Shown here: in pieces, positions 8,323 through 16,581 of the stretch
How positions within the stretch are numbered: the first letter of the stretch is position 1
How the letters are laid out: every line of letters starts with the position of its first letter
Assembly: GCF_029868325.1 (NCBI RefSeq)
Contig: NZ_JARWNW010000269.1
Span: forward strand, 1-64,000
From: Nocardia carnea
Lineage (GTDB): Bacteria; Actinomycetota; Actinomycetes; Mycobacteriales; Mycobacteriaceae
Direction: 5' to 3'
Length of the DNA stretch: 64,000 bases
The notes under the pieces: generated by a model
Database searches by the model: none
What the model was told of the DNA's origin: nothing
Seen by the model: the letters and a program-made list of their open reading frames with translations, nothing else
Made by a program: the position numbers and the translations under genes

Positions 8323-9495
8323 GTGCCACTCGGTCCGCTCCGACAGGTAGCCATAGTCGGGATCGGGATGACCGAAGTCTCCCGGCGCTCCCCCCGCACC
8401 GCACTGGATTTCGCCGCCGAAGCCCTGCGGCTGGCACTCGATGATGCCGGCGTGCGCGTCGACGAAGTCGACGGGCTGTTCACCAATGTCGGCTATCCAT
8501 TGGCCGTCGACTACGACCGGATGGCCGAAGCGTTCGGGCTCGGAATCCGGGCCGCGGTGCAGACATGGACCCATGGACGCTTCGTCGGGCCGGCTCTGCA
8601 AGCGGCGGTGCAATCGGTTGCCCTCGGAATGTCCGATATCGCGGCATGTGTGGCGGGCGTGTCTTTCTCCGGTCTCGGCATGGTCGGTGGAGCCGGAGAT
8701 CTCGAAGGTATGCGCCAAGGTGGCGGGTCGCACGGGGAACTGCCGCACTACGGTATGACGGCCCCCGGCGCCGGTGCAGCGATGGCCTTCCAACGCTATT
8801 GCGCCCGATACGGCTACGACCCGGAGCTCATCGCCGCGGTGCCGATCGCTTTCCGCAAGCACGCCCGGCTGAACCCGGCGGCGCAGATGACCGATGCCCT
8901 GGGAGCCGACGACTACCTGCGCCAGCCCTTCGTCGTCGAACCGTTGCGCCGGCCGGACTTCGCTCTGCTCAGCGACGGCGGCGGATGTCTGCTCGTCACC
9001 ACCGTCGAACGTGCCCGCGACCTGCGCCGGCCCGCTGTGGTCGTGGCCGGAATACAAGGACTGCACGCCGGTCGAAACGAGTTCATCTTCGCACCGCCCG
9101 GACTCGGGGTCTTCTCGCAGAGCGACACCCGGCGCGTCGAGTACAACACCGTCTACAGCCAGGCGGGGTTGACGGGGCCGGCCGATATCGACTCATTACA
9201 GCTGTACGACGCCTTCTCACCCAACCTGGTTTTCGTGCTCGAGCGCTTCGGATTCGCCGGCGAAGGACAGGCCCTCGACTGGCTGCAGAACGGCCGGATC
9301 GAGCTCGGCGGTGAGCTCCCGGCCAATACCGCCGGCGGTCTGCTGTCCGAGGCACATATCTGCGGGTGGGGTCACATGGTCGAGGCGGCCCGCCAGCTGC
9401 GTGGTCAGGCCGGGCCCCGGCAAGTGGCCGACTGCGAAACCGTCCAGTGGGCCACTCCTTTCGGGGATTCGCTCATTTTCACGAAGGACAGGTGA
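8323..9495 (+). CDS. Thiolase-fold protein without the nucleophilic Cys (SCP2/lipid-transfer type)
   Basis: 390 residues, GTG start with GAGGAAAGGA upstream. Starts with RQVAIVGIGMTEVSRR and ends with GGLLSEAHICGWGHMVEA followed by the QLRGQAG signature of actinobacterial thiolase-like proteins. Where degradative thiolases carry the CaSG nucleophile, this protein reads GRFVGPALQ, so the acyl-accepting Cys appears to be absent, as in other members that work with a DUF35 partner (steroid side-chain retro-aldolases such as Ltp2 are the known example). The DUF35 gene follows 7 bases later. A carbon-carbon cleavage role with that partner is plausible but unproven. Confidence 0.82.
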   Translation: MPLGPLRQVAIVGIGMTEVSRRSPRTALDFAAEALRLALDDAGVRVDEVDGLFTNVGYPLAVDYDRMAEAFGLGIRAAVQTWTHGRFVGPALQAAVQSVALGMSDIAACVAGVSFSGLGMVGGAGDLEGMRQGGGSHGELPHYGMTAPGAGAAMAFQRYCARYGYDPELIAAVPIAFRKHARLNPAAQMTDALGADDYLRQPFVVEPLRRPDFALLSDGGGCLLVTTVERARDLRRPAVVVAGIQGLHAGRNEFIFAPPGLGVFSQSDTRRVEYNTVYSQAGLTGPADIDSLQLYDAFSPNLVFVLERFGFAGEGQALDWLQNGRIELGGELPANTAGGLLSEAHICGWGHMVEAARQLRGQAGPRQVADCETVQWATPFGDSLIFTKDR

Positions 9496-9502
9496 TCAGA
9501 CA

Positions 9503-9913
9503 GTGTCGGACCGACGCCCACTCCCCCTCCGCTACCCCGAGGACATCGAGCACCTCGACAGGGCGGCGAATTCCCTACTGCGTATCCCCCGATGCGGCAC
9601 CTGCCATCGGCGATTCTGGCCACCCGGGCCGGTATGTCCCCACGACTTCAGCAGCGATATCGGCTGGGACACCGATCCGGGAGCCGGTCGTGTCAACAGT
9701 TGGATCCGGTTCCACAAACAGTATTTCGCCGGTGACGACGTTCCCTACATCGTGGTACAGGTCCGGCTCGACAGCGGACCCAACATCACGACGACATGGG
9801 CCGGCGACACGGACCCGGTTATCGGCGAAGCTGTTTCGGTGTTATTCCGGCCGGTGGGCGAGAACACGGCCCTGCCGGAGTTCGGACCGGTGGTCAGCGA
9901 ATGTTCGCGATGA
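9503..9913 (+). CDS. DUF35 OB-fold protein with zinc ribbon
   Basis: 136 residues from the GTG of VSDRRPLPLRYP, 7 bases after the thiolase stop. A rubredoxin-like zinc knuckle CGTCHRRFWPPGPVCP at about residues 31-46 precedes an OB-fold half (RVNSWIRFHKQYF, then PYIVVQVRLD). These small proteins bind thiolase-fold partners, place acyl-CoA and are usually encoded next to them, as here. The next gene starts inside its stop codon (ATGA), so the three are tightly coupled. Confidence 0.85.
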   Translation: MSDRRPLPLRYPEDIEHLDRAANSLLRIPRCGTCHRRFWPPGPVCPHDFSSDIGWDTDPGAGRVNSWIRFHKQYFAGDDVPYIVVQVRLDSGPNITTTWAGDTDPVIGEAVSVLFRPVGENTALPEFGPVVSECSR

Positions 9914-11304
9914 GTACCGCTGTGATCGAGGACCTGCGCCGCGCGCTTCCACCCGGCCGGACCATCGACGACCCCGGCATTCTCGACAGCTACGCACACG
10001 ACCAAGCCGTATGGGCCCCGCACAGCCGGCCGGCGGCCGTCGTGCGGCCGCGGAGCGCAGAAGAGATTCAGCAGATCGTTCGCGCCTGCCTGGAACACCG
10101 TGCACCGGTGGTGGCCCGTGGCGCGGGAACCGGTCTGTCCGGCGGCGCCAACTCGGTCGACGGCGCCATCGTGCTGTGCACCGAACAGATGACAACGATC
10201 AAAGAGATCGACAAGACAGAACAACTCGCCGTCGTCGAACCCGGTGTCGTGAACGACGATCTCCGGAAGGCATGCGCCGAGCACGGCCTGTGGTACCCGC
10301 CGGATCCGGCGAGCGCCCCGTGGTCGACCATCGGCGGGAATGTCGCGACGAATGCCGGGGGTCTCTGCTGCGTGAAGTACGGCGTCACCCGCGATTACGT
10401 ACTCGGCATGCAGGTGGTCAACGGTCGCGGGGAGCTGGTGCGGCTCGGCCGCCGCACCGCCAAAGGAGTCGCAGGTTATGACCTGGCGGGTCTCATGGTC
10501 GGTTCAGAGGGAACACTCGGCATCATCTCCGAGGTAACAGTACGTCTGCGCCCGGCACGCCCGCCGGAACGCACGATCGCCGGCTACTTCGGCTCACTGG
10601 CCGCCGCCGGTCGCGCAGTAGCGGCGGTCGGGATGGCAGGTCTCATACCGTCGGCGCTCGAACTCATCGATCGCCATACCCTGCTCGCCGTCGACGCATG
10701 GAAGAATATGGGGCTGTCCGACGAAGCGGATGCCGTATTGCTCGCGCGCACCGATACCCCGGGGGCCGGCGGCGACGAGGAAGCCGCGGCAGTTCTGGCC
10801 TGTTTCACCGAGTCGGGTGCGAGCTGGGCGGCGATCTCGTCCGACGTCCAGGAGGCCGAAGCGCTGTTCGCGGCCCGCCGGCTCGCGTACCCGGCTCTCG
10901 AACGACTCGGGCCCGTCCTCACCGAAGACGTCTGCGTACCCCGTGCCTCCGTTCCCGAGATGCTCACCAGAATCGAGGCCATCGGGAAACAGGACCGAAT
11001 CACCATCGCCAACGTTGCCCACGCCGGTGACGGGAATCTGCACCCGCTACTGATCGTCCCAGCCGACGACGCCGACGCGCGGCGACGAGCCGAATATGCC
11101 TTCGAGCGCATACTCGATTCCGCGATCGAGCTGGGCGGCACGGTCACCGGCGAACACGGTGTCGGGCTGTTGAAACGCAACGGGCTGACCCGGGAGTTGA
11201 CCGAGCCGGTTCTGGGCATGCACACAGCGGTGAAACAGGCGCTCGACCCACACGGCATTTTCAACCCCGGAAAAGTGATCGCACCGTGCGCGCCGCAGTT
11301 CTGA
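9910..11304 (+). CDS. FAD-linked oxidase, glycolate-oxidase GlcD/D-lactate dehydrogenase type
   Basis: 464 residues; the ATG at 9910 overlaps the previous stop and is preferred to the ATG three codons earlier. The PCMH-type FAD domain covers about 40-220 (ARGAGTGLSGGANSVDGA and GGNVATNAGGLCCVKYG). The C-terminal substrate domain ends with HAGDGNLHPLLIVP and GEHGVGLLKR, the metal and FAD contacts of D-2-hydroxyacid dehydrogenases. Expected to oxidise a 2-hydroxy acid to a 2-oxo acid and pass electrons to a carrier. The genes for the GlcE and GlcF partners are absent, so it probably works alone. Confidence 0.88.
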   Translation: MSTAVIEDLRRALPPGRTIDDPGILDSYAHDQAVWAPHSRPAAVVRPRSAEEIQQIVRACLEHRAPVVARGAGTGLSGGANSVDGAIVLCTEQMTTIKEIDKTEQLAVVEPGVVNDDLRKACAEHGLWYPPDPASAPWSTIGGNVATNAGGLCCVKYGVTRDYVLGMQVVNGRGELVRLGRRTAKGVAGYDLAGLMVGSEGTLGIISEVTVRLRPARPPERTIAGYFGSLAAAGRAVAAVGMAGLIPSALELIDRHTLLAVDAWKNMGLSDEADAVLLARTDTPGAGGDEEAAAVLACFTESGASWAAISSDVQEAEALFAARRLAYPALERLGPVLTEDVCVPRASVPEMLTRIEAIGKQDRITIANVAHAGDGNLHPLLIVPADDADARRRAEYAFERILDSAIELGGTVTGEHGVGLLKRNGLTRELTEPVLGMHTAVKQALDPHGIFNPGKVIAPCAPQF

Positions 11305-11381
11305 CCGGCCGACAAGGTTCCGGCCCGCCACACCCCGCCGAATCGACCATCCAGTAATCGATCACTCGAGGAGAGATATCC

Positions 11382-12839
11382 ATGAACAGCACCGAACTCG
11401 ACCGCACCCGCTTCTACATCGAGGGACAGTGGGTGACACCGCGGGCGGGCGATACTCAGGTATCCCTGGAAGCTGCCACCGGAAAACCGTTGGGGACGGC
11501 AGCTCTCGGGTCGGCAGCCGATATCGACGTCGCCGTCCGCGCCGCCGAACGAGCATTGCACGGTCCGTGGGGCAGCACGACAGCTGCTGAGCGAGCAACC
11601 ATCATGCGCCGGTTCGCCGACGCGCTCGCTGCCCGGGCCGACGATACCTCGGCCCTGGTCAGCCGGGAGAACGGTATGCCCATCGCGCTGTCCCACGCCT
11701 TCAACGGTGCAGCGCCCGCGGGACTGCTCCAGATGTATGCCGACACCATCGAGTCCACTCCCCTGGAACGGGCCCGGCCCAGCCAGGCCGGGTCCACCCT
11801 GGTGCGTCGTGAACCGGTCGGTGTCGTCGGGGCGATCACACCGTGGAACTATCCGCAGGTTCTGGCGATGATGAAGATCGCTCCGGCGCTCGCCGCGGGC
11901 TGCACGGTCGTGCTGAAACCGGCTCCGGAAACGGCGCTCGACGGCTACGTTCTCGGCGAGGCCGCCACCGAGGCGGGTCTGCCGCCGGGCGTGCTGAACA
12001 TCGTGGTGGCGGGGCGGGAGGCAGGTGCGGCGCTGGTGTCGCATCCACTGGTGGACAAGATCGCCTTCACCGGGTCCACCGGTGCCGGACGGCTCATCGG
12101 CGCCGAATGCGGCCGGCTGATCCGTCGCTGCACCCTGGAACTCGGCGGTAAGTCCGCTGCCATCGTGCTCGACGACGCCGATCTCGCCACCTTCGTCGCC
12201 GGGCTGGGCGACGCCACATTCCAGAACAACGGGCAGACATGTACTGCGCAGACGCGCGTGCTCGCGCCGCGTTCCCGCTACTCCGAAGTCGTCGACGCTG
12301 TCGCCCAGTACGCGCGCGATATGGTGCTGGGCAACCCCTTGGACCCCGCGGTGACCTGCGGACCGATGGCCAGCGAAGCACAGTTGGAGCGCGTGCTCGG
12401 CTACATCGACCTGGGCAAGAAATCCGGCTCGCGGCTTGTGGCCGGCGGTGCCCGGCCGGCCGGCCTGCCGGATGGCTGGTTCGTCGAACCGACCGTCTTC
12501 GCCGATGTCGACAACTCAGAGCGCATCGCACAGGAAGAAATCTTCGGGCCGGTTGTCACCGTGACGCCCTACGACGATGACGACGATGCCGTCCGGCTGG
12601 CCAACGACAGCGAGTACGGCCTCGGCGGATCGGTGTGGACTTCCGACGAGGACCGCGGTATCGCCGTGGCACGCAGGGTCCGCACGGGCACCATCGGCGT
12701 GAACTACTACATGCAGGACCTCGGTGCGCCCTTCGGCGGCATGAAGAGCAGCGGCATCGGACGCGAACTCGGACCGGAAGCCCTGGACGGTTACCTCGAG
12801 TACAAGTCGATCTACGCCGGCGCCGCACGAGTCGGTTGA
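11382..12839 (+). CDS. NAD(P)-dependent aldehyde dehydrogenase
   Basis: 485 residues, ATG with GAGGAGAG upstream. Classical ALDH fold: ITPWNYPQ (about 152), Lys in KPAPETALDG (about 179), general base Glu253 (LELGGKS) and nucleophile Cys286 (NGQTCTAQ), then EEIFGPVVTV. Length is standard. It converts an aldehyde to an acid (or, in some relatives, to an acyl-CoA). It is separated by 77 bases from the oxidase and 24 from the dehydrogenase, so it is still likely in the operon. The substrate is not known. Confidence 0.9.
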   Translation: MNSTELDRTRFYIEGQWVTPRAGDTQVSLEAATGKPLGTAALGSAADIDVAVRAAERALHGPWGSTTAAERATIMRRFADALAARADDTSALVSRENGMPIALSHAFNGAAPAGLLQMYADTIESTPLERARPSQAGSTLVRREPVGVVGAITPWNYPQVLAMMKIAPALAAGCTVVLKPAPETALDGYVLGEAATEAGLPPGVLNIVVAGREAGAALVSHPLVDKIAFTGSTGAGRLIGAECGRLIRRCTLELGGKSAAIVLDDADLATFVAGLGDATFQNNGQTCTAQTRVLAPRSRYSEVVDAVAQYARDMVLGNPLDPAVTCGPMASEAQLERVLGYIDLGKKSGSRLVAGGARPAGLPDGWFVEPTVFADVDNSERIAQEEIFGPVVTVTPYDDDDDAVRLANDSEYGLGGSVWTSDEDRGIAVARRVRTGTIGVNYYMQDLGAPFGGMKSSGIGRELGPEALDGYLEYKSIYAGAARVG

Positions 12840-12863
12840 ACCGGCTTCCGAAGGAGGAACAAC

Positions 12864-14054
12864 GTGCTTGCACAGACTGCGGGACTGTCCGACGTCCAGA
12901 CCGAGATTCTGGCCACCGTACGCGCTTTCGTGAACAAGGAAATCATTCCCAACGCACCGGAGCTCGAGCGAGCCGACCGCTACCCCGCGGAAATCGTCGA
13001 GGCCATGAAGAAAATGGGCCTGTTCGGCCTGACCATTCCCGAAGAGTACGGAGGGCTGGGCGAGTCACTGCTCACCTACGCGCTGGTAGTCGAGGAGATC
13101 GCCCGCGGCTGGATGAGCGTCTCCGGGGTGATCAACACACATTTCATCGTCGCGCATATGATCGCTCGGCACGGCACCCCGGCACAGAAGAGCAAGTATC
13201 TGCCGCTGATGGCGGCCGGCGAGATCCGGGGCTCGTTCTCGATGTCGGAACCGGATCTGGGCTCCGACGTCGCGGCCGTCAAAACCCGCGCCCGGCCCGA
13301 CGGCGACGACTACATCATCGACGGCGCCAAGATGTGGCTCACGAACGGCGCCTCGTCCAACCTCATTGCGCTGCTCGCGCGGACCGGCGGGGACGACCCG
13401 AAACCCAGCCGAGGACTGACCACCTTCCTGGTCGAGAAGCCCGAGGGTTTCGGCGAGGTCGCACCCGGCCTGACAATTCCCGCAAAAATCGAGAAAATGG
13501 GATACAAGGGCGTGGATACGACCGAAGCCGTCTTCGATGGTTTTCGGATCTCGGCCGCCCAGATCCTCGGCGATGCACCGAATCGGGGATTCGCCTTCAT
13601 GATGGACGGCGTCGAGGTCGGCCGCGTCAATGTCGCGGCGCGTGCCTGCGGGGTCGCTATCCGGGCATTCGAACTGGCCATCGACTACGCGCAGCAACGC
13701 AAGACTTTCGGGAAACCGATCGCCGAACACCAGGCCATCGCCTTCAAACTCGCCGAAATGGCATCCAAAATCGAGGCCGCACACCTCATGATGGTCCATG
13801 CCGCGCGTCTGAAGAGCGCCGGCGAACGCAACGATATCAGTGCGGGTATGGCAAAACTACTTGCCAGCGAATACTGCGCCGAAGTCACCCAGGAATCGTT
13901 CCGAATCCATGGGGGCTACGGATACTCGAAGGAGTTCGAGATCGAACGGCTGATGCGTGAAGCGCCTTTCCTGCTGATCGGTGAAGGGACCAGCGAGATC
14001 CAGAAGACCATCATCAGCCGGGGCCTGCTCCGCGAGTACCGGCCCAGAAACTGA
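12864..14054 (+). CDS. Acyl-CoA dehydrogenase
   Basis: 396 residues, GTG start with a strong AAGGAGGA site. Landmarks: FSMSEPDLGSDVAAVKTRA (FAD/substrate loop), GYKGVDTTEAVFDGFRI, then IHGGYGYSKEFEIERL and IGEGTSEIQK with the putative catalytic Glu at about residue 374. Introduces a 2,3 double bond in an acyl-CoA using FAD. Fits before the MaoC hydratase of the opposite arm. Chain length or branching specificity cannot be read from the sequence. Confidence 0.92.
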   Translation: MLAQTAGLSDVQTEILATVRAFVNKEIIPNAPELERADRYPAEIVEAMKKMGLFGLTIPEEYGGLGESLLTYALVVEEIARGWMSVSGVINTHFIVAHMIARHGTPAQKSKYLPLMAAGEIRGSFSMSEPDLGSDVAAVKTRARPDGDDYIIDGAKMWLTNGASSNLIALLARTGGDDPKPSRGLTTFLVEKPEGFGEVAPGLTIPAKIEKMGYKGVDTTEAVFDGFRISAAQILGDAPNRGFAFMMDGVEVGRVNVAARACGVAIRAFELAIDYAQQRKTFGKPIAEHQAIAFKLAEMASKIEAAHLMMVHAARLKSAGERNDISAGMAKLLASEYCAEVTQESFRIHGGYGYSKEFEIERLMREAPFLLIGEGTSEIQKTIISRGLLREYRPRN

Positions 14055-14116
14055 ACGCAGAGCACCGATACATCCACGGCTCACGCTGCAGCCCACGACC
14101 GACAGGATGGAATTTC

Positions 14117-15346
14117 ATGTCCCTCGACTCCGAAAAGCTCCCCCTATCCGGACTTCGAGTCGTGGAGGTATCCAGTTTCGTCGCCTCGCCGCTGTGCGGG
14201 CTGACCCTCGCACAACTGGGCGCCGATGTGATTCGTGTCGATCCGCTGGGAGGTGCGGCCGACCACACCAGGTTGCCGGCCACCGGCAACGGCACCAGTA
14301 TCTACTGGACCGGCCTGAACCGGGGCAAACAATCCGTCGCCTGCGATATGCGCAGCCCGGAAGGGCAGCGCATGATCCAGCGGCTGATCACAGCACCGGG
14401 CGACGGCGGCGGCATCCTGGTGACCAACACCAGCGGACGGGAATGGCTCGGACACGACGTCCTCGAACGGGACCGGCCGGATGTCATCACCCTCGAGATC
14501 CTCGGCCGGCGCGACGGCACACCCGGCGTCGACTACACCGTCAACGCGGCCGCCGGGTTCCCGTTCCTCACCGGCCCGGCCGACAATCCGGAACCGGTCA
14601 ACCACACACTGCCCGCATGGGATATCGCCTGTGGCTTCTACGCCGCATTCGCGCTCACCGCAGCAGTGCTGCACCGCACGAAAACCGGTGCGGGCACCCA
14701 CATCACACTTCCTCTCGAAAACATCGCCTTGTCGCTTGCCGGAACACTCGGGTACCTCACCGAAATTCAGGTCAACGGCACCGAACGACCCCGGACCGGC
14801 AACCATGTGTACGGAACCTACGGAACCGATTTCGTGGCCGCCGATGGTTCCCGGTTCATGATCGTCGCCCTCACTCCGAGGCATTTCCGCGGGCTCATAG
14901 CGGCGACCGGCACCACCGCAGCCGTAGCGGCGCTCGAGTCGGCGCTGGGCGCGGACTTCACACAGGACGCCGACAGGTTCCGCTACCGCGATCTGCTCAC
15001 CGCGCTGTTCGCCGACTGGTTCGCACAACACACCGCCGACCGGATCACCTCCGCCCTGCGTAGATGCGGTGTCCTCCACGAGCGCTACCGGACCTTCGCC
15101 GAAACCTTCGCCTCACCGGATGTCCAGGACAACCCGCTCTTCGCCGAGCTCGACCAGGCAGGCGTCGGGAATTACCTGGCGGCCGGCACGGCAGCCCTGT
15201 TCGACCACCGGCACCTACACTGCGGAGCCGCACCGAAGCTCGGACAGGACACCACAGACGTCCTCACCCGGGTCACCGGGTTGCCGGAGTCGGAGGTCAC
15301 CGATCTGGTCGAAGCAGGAGTTCTCGGCAGCGCTGCGCAGGGATGA
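14117..15346 (+). CDS. CaiB/BaiF family (class III) CoA transferase
   Basis: 409 residues. N-terminal LRVVEVSSFVASPLCG and LAQLGADVIRVDPLGG are typical of the family, and the Asp that forms the acyl anhydride falls at residue 169 (PAWDIACGFYAAF), as in formyl-CoA transferase and CaiB. It moves CoA between two carboxylic acids. With the CitE-like lyase and the MaoC hydratase of the divergent arm it forms the three-activity set used for itaconate or mesaconate. Last gene of the plus-arm operon, with no obvious terminator after it. Confidence 0.9.
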   Translation: MSLDSEKLPLSGLRVVEVSSFVASPLCGLTLAQLGADVIRVDPLGGAADHTRLPATGNGTSIYWTGLNRGKQSVACDMRSPEGQRMIQRLITAPGDGGGILVTNTSGREWLGHDVLERDRPDVITLEILGRRDGTPGVDYTVNAAAGFPFLTGPADNPEPVNHTLPAWDIACGFYAAFALTAAVLHRTKTGAGTHITLPLENIALSLAGTLGYLTEIQVNGTERPRTGNHVYGTYGTDFVAADGSRFMIVALTPRHFRGLIAATGTTAAVAALESALGADFTQDADRFRYRDLLTALFADWFAQHTADRITSALRRCGVLHERYRTFAETFASPDVQDNPLFAELDQAGVGNYLAAGTAALFDHRHLHCGAAPKLGQDTTDVLTRVTGLPESEVTDLVEAGVLGSAAQG

Positions 15347-15381
15347 AGTGAGCACTGCGTGGTCACGTCGGAGGGCCCTCC

Positions 15382-15549
15382 GGGGGCACCGCCATCGGTG
15401 GAGTCGTCCGTGAGTCCGCGAGCGCGGATGCTGCGCTCGACCGTGGGAGGCAGGAAAGGTGCGCGGGCACGGGCCCTCGGAACCGTCCGACGCAAGCGCC
15501 ACACCGCCCGATTCAATCGTTCTGCCGTGGGAACCGAACTCCACGAACT
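15382..15549 (-). pseudogene. Remnant of a PucR-family regulator C-terminus
   Basis: In one minus-strand frame the text TAERLNRAVWRLRR is followed about 17 residues later by ERSIRARGLTDDS, in the order and spacing of the C-terminal helix-turn-helix of PucR regulators. The intact PucR gene at 28712-29866 ends with NTVVYRLGRWRELTGW, then LTRSIAACALADS. At DNA level, GTGAGTCCGCGAGCGCG is identical at 15409-15425 and in the 28735-28751 region. No start, no N-terminal domains and a weak middle, so I read it as decayed. This and the flanking non-coding sequence fill the 15347-15705 gap. Confidence 0.5.
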
Positions 15550-15705
15550 GCCCGCCGCGCGGTACCAGTTCAGTGCCGCTGTCATCGCCCCGGTCCTCGT
15601 CGCCGAGCGAACTGTTCGCAAGAGACCAGCTGTGCAGCAGACCCTGTGATGCCTTTGATGTCGTGCACCGAACCCCCGGTTTGGTGCATTCTCCAATTCA
15701 CATAG

Positions 15706-16539
15706 TCAGAGAAACAAATCGGGTACGAGGTTCGTCGCGGTCGCACCGTCGTGAAGGTAGCGGTCCAGATTCGAGATTCCGGCCTCGGTGAGAACATCCT
15801 CGTCGATGAAGCACCGCCCCGTGGCCTGGGCCGCGGTGAGACCGAGGACGATCGCGGCCGCATCGGCCATTATCTCAGGGCGGCGGGCCGCACGCATCCC
15901 CTCGGCACCGGCGACGATATTCTGTACCGCGGCGGTGGCGATCAGGGTGCGCGGCCACAGGCAATTCGCCGCAATCCGCTCACGGTATTGCTCCGCGACC
16001 CCGAGGGTCAGCATGGTCATACCGTATTTGCTGACTGTGTAAGGCGCATACTCGGCGAGCCAGCGGCGATCCGGGTTCAACGGCGGAGACAGCGTCAGTA
16101 CATGAGGGTGGCGAGATTCCAGCAGGTGTGGTAGCGCCGCCGAGGTCAGGGCGAAGGTTCCGCGGGTATTGATGTCCTGCATCAGGTCGTAGCGTTTGAG
16201 TGAGAGCTCTCCGATGCCGCTCAGCGTAATTGCCGAGGCGTTGTTGACGACTATGTCGATACCGCCGAATCGATCGACAGTCTGTGTCACCGCCCGAGTG
16301 ATCGTCTCGTCGTCGCGGATATCGCCGATGATCGGAAGTGCTCGGCCACCAGCGCTCTCGATCTCAGCGGCAGCGGTGTGGACGGTGCCGGGCAATCGTT
16401 TATCCGGAACGTCGGTCTTGGCGACGAACGCAATGTTTGCGCCGGCACGGGCTGCACGCACGGCAATGGCCGATCCGATACCGCGGCTGCCACCGGACAT
16501 GAGAATCGTCAGGCCGGACAGCGAAGGTTGCGACTTCAT
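15706..16539 (-). CDS. SDR-family oxidoreductase, HSDL2-like
   Basis: 277 residues. Rossmann motif MSGGSRGIGSAIA (14-26), NNAS, and the catalytic YTVSK in the segment YAPYTVSKYGMTML. The stretches LSPPLNPDRRW and NCLWPRTLIATAA match hydroxysteroid-dehydrogenase-like protein 2, a branch linked to fatty and steroid metabolism, although no SCP2 domain is attached. NAD(P)-dependent oxidation or reduction of an alcohol or ketone is expected. Last gene of the seven-gene minus-strand unit that begins at 23173. Confidence 0.85.
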   Translation of the reverse strand: MKSQPSLSGLTILMSGGSRGIGSAIAVRAARAGANIAFVAKTDVPDKRLPGTVHTAAAEIESAGGRALPIIGDIRDDETITRAVTQTVDRFGGIDIVVNNASAITLSGIGELSLKRYDLMQDINTRGTFALTSAALPHLLESRHPHVLTLSPPLNPDRRWLAEYAPYTVSKYGMTMLTLGVAEQYRERIAANCLWPRTLIATAAVQNIVAGAEGMRAARRPEIMADAAAIVLGLTAAQATGRCFIDEDVLTEAGISNLDRYLHDGATATNLVPDLFL

Positions 16540-16581
16540 GAATGTTCCTCTGTCGACAAGATCTGGTTAGTGCCCTCTCCA

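Noticed and set aside
15358..15700. Plus-strand small proteins in the gap after the CoA transferase
   Set aside because: Their text is low-complexity Arg/Ser sequence, and the minus strand holds the PucR remnant instead.
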